From an uncultured Ruminococcus sp. (GTDB taxonomy: Bacteria > Bacillota > Clostridia > Oscillospirales > Ruminococcaceae): a stretch of DNA of 45,085 bases. Where the stretch lies: positions 1 through 45,085 of the forward strand of contig CAMWIR010000004.1 of assembly GCA_947174365.1 (NCBI GenBank), given 5' to 3'. Below the pieces are notes generated by a model. It made no database searches. It was not told the origin of the DNA and saw only the letters and a list, made by a program, of their open reading frames with translations. Numbering within the stretch: the first letter of the stretch is position 1; each line of letters opens with the position of its first letter. Of the stretch, positions 42,131-45,085 are shown one piece after another. A program made the position numbers and the translations under genes.

Positions 42131-42982
42131 TCAATCCTCAACAACAAATGCATTAAGAAGTGATTCACCCATTCCGGGAGTCTCAGGATCATGTGATGTC
42201 TTTCCTGTATCGAGTGCGCGGATCGAATCCATTTCCCGGTCTGTCAGCGAAAAATCAAAAATGTCAATATTACCTTTGATCCGATCGGGATTTATAGATT
42301 TCGGGAGGGTAACAAAACCTTCCTGAACCTCAAAGCGGAGAATGATCTGTCCCGGATTTTTTCCGTACTTTTCAGCAAGCGCTGTAATTACAGAGTTATT
42401 CAGCAGTTCGGAATTTCCGTGTCCGAGGGGATACCAGCATTCTAATTTAACATTGTTTTTATCCATTATCGCACGAAGCTCTTTCTGCTGTGAAAACGGA
42501 TTGAATTCTACCTGATTCACAGAGGGCATGGTGGAAAAACGGGGCACAAATTCATTCCATATTTTCGGTGTCATGTTGGAAACTCCTATGGAACGCAGCT
42601 TGCCGTCAGCTTTTGCCTCCTCCATTGCTTTCCATGCGCCGGGAACATCACCATAGGGCTGATGTATCAGATAGAGGTCGATATAGTCAAGACCCAGCTT
42701 GCGAAGTGAACGCTCGATACCGATCTTTGCACGGTCATATCCGTAATGCGAAAGCCACAGCTTGCTTGTAACGAATATTTCCTCTCTCGGAATACCGCTG
42801 TCACGGACAGCCTTTCCCACTTCCTCCTCATTGAAGTAAGCTGTTGCTGTGTCAATGTGGCGATAACCGGCGTCCAGTGCCTCGCGAACCGCCTTGTACG
42901 TGCTGCCGTCTGCCTGTATCATAAATACTCCGAAGCCAACAGCGGGGATTTTTACACCGTCATTTAAAGTTATCATTTCCAT
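42131..42982 (-). CDS. Aldo/keto reductase
   Basis: 283 residues, TIM-barrel NADPH-dependent carbonyl reductase. The catalytic tetrad is complete: Asp44 and Tyr49 (HIDTATAYFNE), Lys74 (VTSKLW) and His107 (LIHQP). The cofactor motif is LPKSINPDRI. AGGAGG precedes ATG 42982. It is the last gene of a TetR-AKR-AKR operon and likely detoxifies or interconverts carbonyl compounds sensed by the regulator. Confidence 0.93.
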   Translation of the reverse strand: MEMITLNDGVKIPAVGFGVFMIQADGSTYKAVREALDAGYRHIDTATAYFNEEEVGKAVRDSGIPREEIFVTSKLWLSHYGYDRAKIGIERSLRKLGLDYIDLYLIHQPYGDVPGAWKAMEEAKADGKLRSIGVSNMTPKIWNEFVPRFSTMPSVNQVEFNPFSQQKELRAIMDKNNVKLECWYPLGHGNSELLNNSVITALAEKYGKNPGQIILRFEVQEGFVTLPKSINPDRIKGNIDIFDFSLTDREMDSIRALDTGKTSHDPETPGMGESLLNAFVVED

Positions 42983-42996
42983 AATAATATCCTCCT

Positions 42997-43848
42997 TTAT
43001 TCTCTGCCCTTTACAGTGTTTAAAAATTCAGCAATGTGCCAGTCATAGTGGTCAATAATTTCCGTATGACCTGTATCAAGTGTGCCTATCTTTTTCATTT
43101 CCTCGTCTGTTAAAGTAAAATCAAATATATTGATATTTTCCTCTATGCGTTCCTTGTGAACAGACTTCGGAATTACAACAACACCACGTTTGACATTCCA
43201 GCGAAGAATCACCTGTGCAACGGTTTTATTATGTGACTTTGCAATTCCAGCCAGTATTTCATTTGTAAAGATACCTCTGCCGCCCTCTGCAAAAGGTCCC
43301 CACGCCTCAACCGCAGTGCCGAAATGCTCTGCACATTCAAGATCGGTGTTTCTCTGGAAAAATGGGTGACATTCTATCTGATTTACCATAGGTTTTATTT
43401 CGGAGTTCATGCAAAGGTCTGTAAGCCTTTCGGGATAGAAATTTGATACTCCGATTGCACGAACCTTTCCCTCTTTGTAAAGTTCTTCCAACGCTTTCCA
43501 TGCGCCGTAATAATCCGACAATGACTGATGAAGAAGTATCAGATCCATGTATTCCATGCCAAGTCTTTTCAATCCTGCCTCATATGCCTTTTTTGTTTTT
43601 TCATATCCGAAATTGGATAACCATATCTTTGACGTAATAAATACCTCGTCGCGTTTAAGACCGCTTTTCTGAATTGCCGAGCCAACAGCTTCCTCATTCA
43701 TATAGGTCTCTGCGGTGTCAATGAGACGGTAACCTGCGCCAAGCGCGTCAAGTACGCTCTGCTCGCACTGTTTGAGGTCATCTACCTGATATACCCCTAA
43801 TCCTATCATAGGCATTTTAATTCCATTTGCCAGCGTTTTGAACTCCAT
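42997..43848 (-). CDS. Aldo/keto reductase
   Basis: 283 residues, paralogue of the next gene with the same tetrad positions: Asp44, Tyr49 (LIDTAETYMNE), Lys74 (ITSKIW) and His107 (LLHQS). Cofactor motif IPKSVHKERI. CAGGAGG lies just before ATG 43848, four bases after the regulator stop. The two copies differ at many positions, so this is an old duplication or two separate acquisitions. Confidence 0.93.
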   Translation of the reverse strand: MEFKTLANGIKMPMIGLGVYQVDDLKQCEQSVLDALGAGYRLIDTAETYMNEEAVGSAIQKSGLKRDEVFITSKIWLSNFGYEKTKKAYEAGLKRLGMEYMDLILLHQSLSDYYGAWKALEELYKEGKVRAIGVSNFYPERLTDLCMNSEIKPMVNQIECHPFFQRNTDLECAEHFGTAVEAWGPFAEGGRGIFTNEILAGIAKSHNKTVAQVILRWNVKRGVVVIPKSVHKERIEENINIFDFTLTDEEMKKIGTLDTGHTEIIDHYDWHIAEFLNTVKGRE

Positions 43849-43852
43849 AAAA

Positions 43853-44449
43853 TTACCTCCTGTATGAATTTATGATTTTTGTAAGACTATCCTTGCAGAA
43901 GTCTTTTATTATCTCAGTCTGATCTATTTTTCCGTCCGACATACACCATAATGCAACAGCGCCGTAGTATGCTGAAATTATCTGCATTGAAATTGAAGAA
44001 ACAGGCATATCTGATTGCAGGATTCCGTTATCAACCGCATTTTGCAGACAGCCTTCAATAAAGCTCCTGTCATAGTTTAATTTATCCATTCCAAGCGTAT
44101 CGCCCTCAAGCGGAGAGGTAACGCTGCGATACCACTGCTGTGCGATCTGCAGAGAATTTTCCTTAATAATTGAAGCAGAATCATTGAGAAACTGCTCGAT
44201 TTTTTCAGCAGCATCCATTTCTTCATCGGAAGCTCTCCTCAGTGCCTTGTCCAGATTTTCGTAGGCAATAACGGAGATAATATCCTCTCTGCGCTTAAAA
44301 TAGGTGTAAAATGTTCCCTTTGCTACACCCGCCGTCCTGGTAATGTCATCTATAGACATTTCGTGATATTTTTTTGTTTCCGACAGCTTTTTCACTGCGT
44401 CTATCAGCTTTTGTTTTGTTTCCAGTGCTGCCTCCTGCCGTTTTCCCAT
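43853..44449 (-). CDS. TetR/AcrR family regulator
   Basis: 198 residues. The N-terminal helix-turn-helix is plain (MSIDDITRTAGVAKGTFYTYFKRREDI); the C-terminal part is the ligand-binding helical domain. GAAAGGAG precedes ATG 44449. It heads the operon with two aldo/keto reductases and likely represses it through the palindrome at 44501-44513 until a ligand is bound. Confidence 0.93.
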   Translation of the reverse strand: MGKRQEAALETKQKLIDAVKKLSETKKYHEMSIDDITRTAGVAKGTFYTYFKRREDIISVIAYENLDKALRRASDEEMDAAEKIEQFLNDSASIIKENSLQIAQQWYRSVTSPLEGDTLGMDKLNYDRSFIEGCLQNAVDNGILQSDMPVSSISMQIISAYYGAVALWCMSDGKIDQTEIIKDFCKDSLTKIINSYRR

Positions 44450-44478
44450 GAGCCTTCTCCTTTCTATTTACTAAAATT

Positions 44479-44513
44479 ATTATACCACAGTTGTTGAATA
44501 TAGTCAATGACTA
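44479..44513 (-). promoter_or_regulatory. TetR-AKR operon promoter with overlapping operator
   Basis: On the minus strand, TTGACT (44507-44502), 17 bp, TATAAT (44484-44479). TAGTCA-A-TGACTA (44501-44513) is a perfect inverted repeat covering the -35, a good autorepressor site. Confidence 0.75.
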
Positions 44514-44650
44514 AATTCATTTTCTGCACAATGCACAATTAAATTCAGGGAATAATATACATAATGCACAAAACAAGTCTTGCTTTAGATAAAGATGTCG
44601 CTGAGAACTTGTTTATATAGATGATATAATAAAATAAAAGAGGATTTGTT

Positions 44651-44776
44651 TTGACAGAAGATAGAATAATCAGCGTCTTGATCGGGTTGGTCCGAGCTTG
44701 TAACAACAACCCCAAATATGCTTACAACAAATATCCATGCGGATTTTATGGCAGGCAAAGTCACGCTGAACGGTGA
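44651..44776 (+). pseudogene. Short N-terminal gene remnant
   Basis: 41 codons from TTG 44651 behind AGAGGA (TEDRIISVLIGLVRACNNNPK, then unrelated sequence). The first part looks like a genuine protein start that breaks after NNNPK. I cannot name it. Confidence 0.35.
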
Positions 44777-44870
44777 AGAGAAATTTAAAATGCAGCTGAC
44801 AGTTTTGTTTTGATCATACGGTACGGGAGATTGGTTTACCTAAGGCACAAATATAATTTCGCTGAAAAAT

Positions 44871-44906
44871 GCCGCTGTAAATTGAAGCATTTCAATTTAC
44901 AGCGGC
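44871..44906. terminator. Very strong hairpin
   Basis: GCCGCTGTAAATTGAA (44871-44886), loop GCAT, exact complement (44891-44906), then CCTTTTTG. A 16-bp perfect stem. The remaining 179 bases to the window end show no gene that I can support. Confidence 0.7.
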
Positions 44907-45085
44907 AAATCCTTTTTGCAGAACCTGACCGACATTTTTTTTCTAAGCTGTTTGATGAATATAAAAAATACAGCAATGCAATAATGTTCGCATTTAGGCT
45001 GACAGCAAAAGCAGCACCACAAGAACAGCGACTGGAACTGTTACCGTATCATATTCGCTGGGAGAAAACAGTTCGGTTGCCGCTC

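Noticed and set aside
44985..45085. Possible start of a gene at the window edge
   Set aside because: An open frame exists from ATG 44988, but it is too short and has no ribosome site or recognisable motif.

Overview
The window looks like chromosome from a low-to-mid GC Gram-positive anaerobe of the Ruminococcaceae/Oscillospiraceae, probably Ruminococcus sensu stricto (R. albus-like). The basis is the clostridial gene set and order (yaaO-darA-holB-ricT, ymdB-spoVS), consensus sigma-A promoters with 17-bp spacers, strong AGGAGG ribosome sites, and two adjacent pilin genes resembling the pilA1-pilA2 arrangement known from R. albus. The genus is an inference; no rRNA is present.

About 1-22.5 kb is backbone. 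It holds a small membrane protein whose start codon was disrupted by a 14-bp duplication; an alkaline-phosphatase-fold enzyme; a ygiQ / metallo-beta-lactamase / DUF3006 run; an RpiR regulator; a HI0933-type flavoprotein; a compact agr-like quorum-sensing locus (8.0-9.9 kb, minus strand: LytTR regulator, agrD, agrB) with a divergent XRE regulator; malQ; ymdB and spoVS; a DHHW protein; yaaO-darA-holB-ricT; a small membrane peptide; and three type IV prepilin genes on the minus strand. An initiator tRNA-Met gene with its own promoter and terminator closes the backbone.

From the tRNA 3' end (22.5 kb) to about 42 kb lies a layered, decaying mobile island. In order it holds an integrase C-terminal remnant; small phage-type genes; a HIRAN protein; a ribbon-helix-helix/PemK toxin-antitoxin pair; two probable small RNAs with complete promoters and terminators; type I restriction debris (HsdS C-terminus, TIGR02391); an ECF sigma factor fused in frame to a broken subtilase; a STAND (NB-ARC) ATPase; a ParM/ParR partition pair; a very dense array of hairpins before mobC (probable oriT); a relaxase cut off after its start; terminase fragments; a two-gene AAA ATPase + DUF3226 (TOPRIM-like) system resembling PARIS/OLD defence; an IS256-family element; an amidase/holin lysis remnant; and an ATPase_2/DUF234 gene. 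The tail (42-44.5 kb) is an intact TetR-AKR-AKR operon followed by small remnants.

The strongest leads are: (1) an agr locus whose response regulator has Asn at the phospho-acceptor site and no kinase gene nearby, with duplicated 20-bp-spaced LytTR-like sites; (2) the STAND ATPase next to a sigma factor-subtilase fusion; (3) the AAA/DUF3226 pair; (4) two unassigned small RNAs and the recurring GGGAGCGG/CCGCTCCC motif; (5) the hairpin array. All calls come from reading the sequence only; no database search was run.
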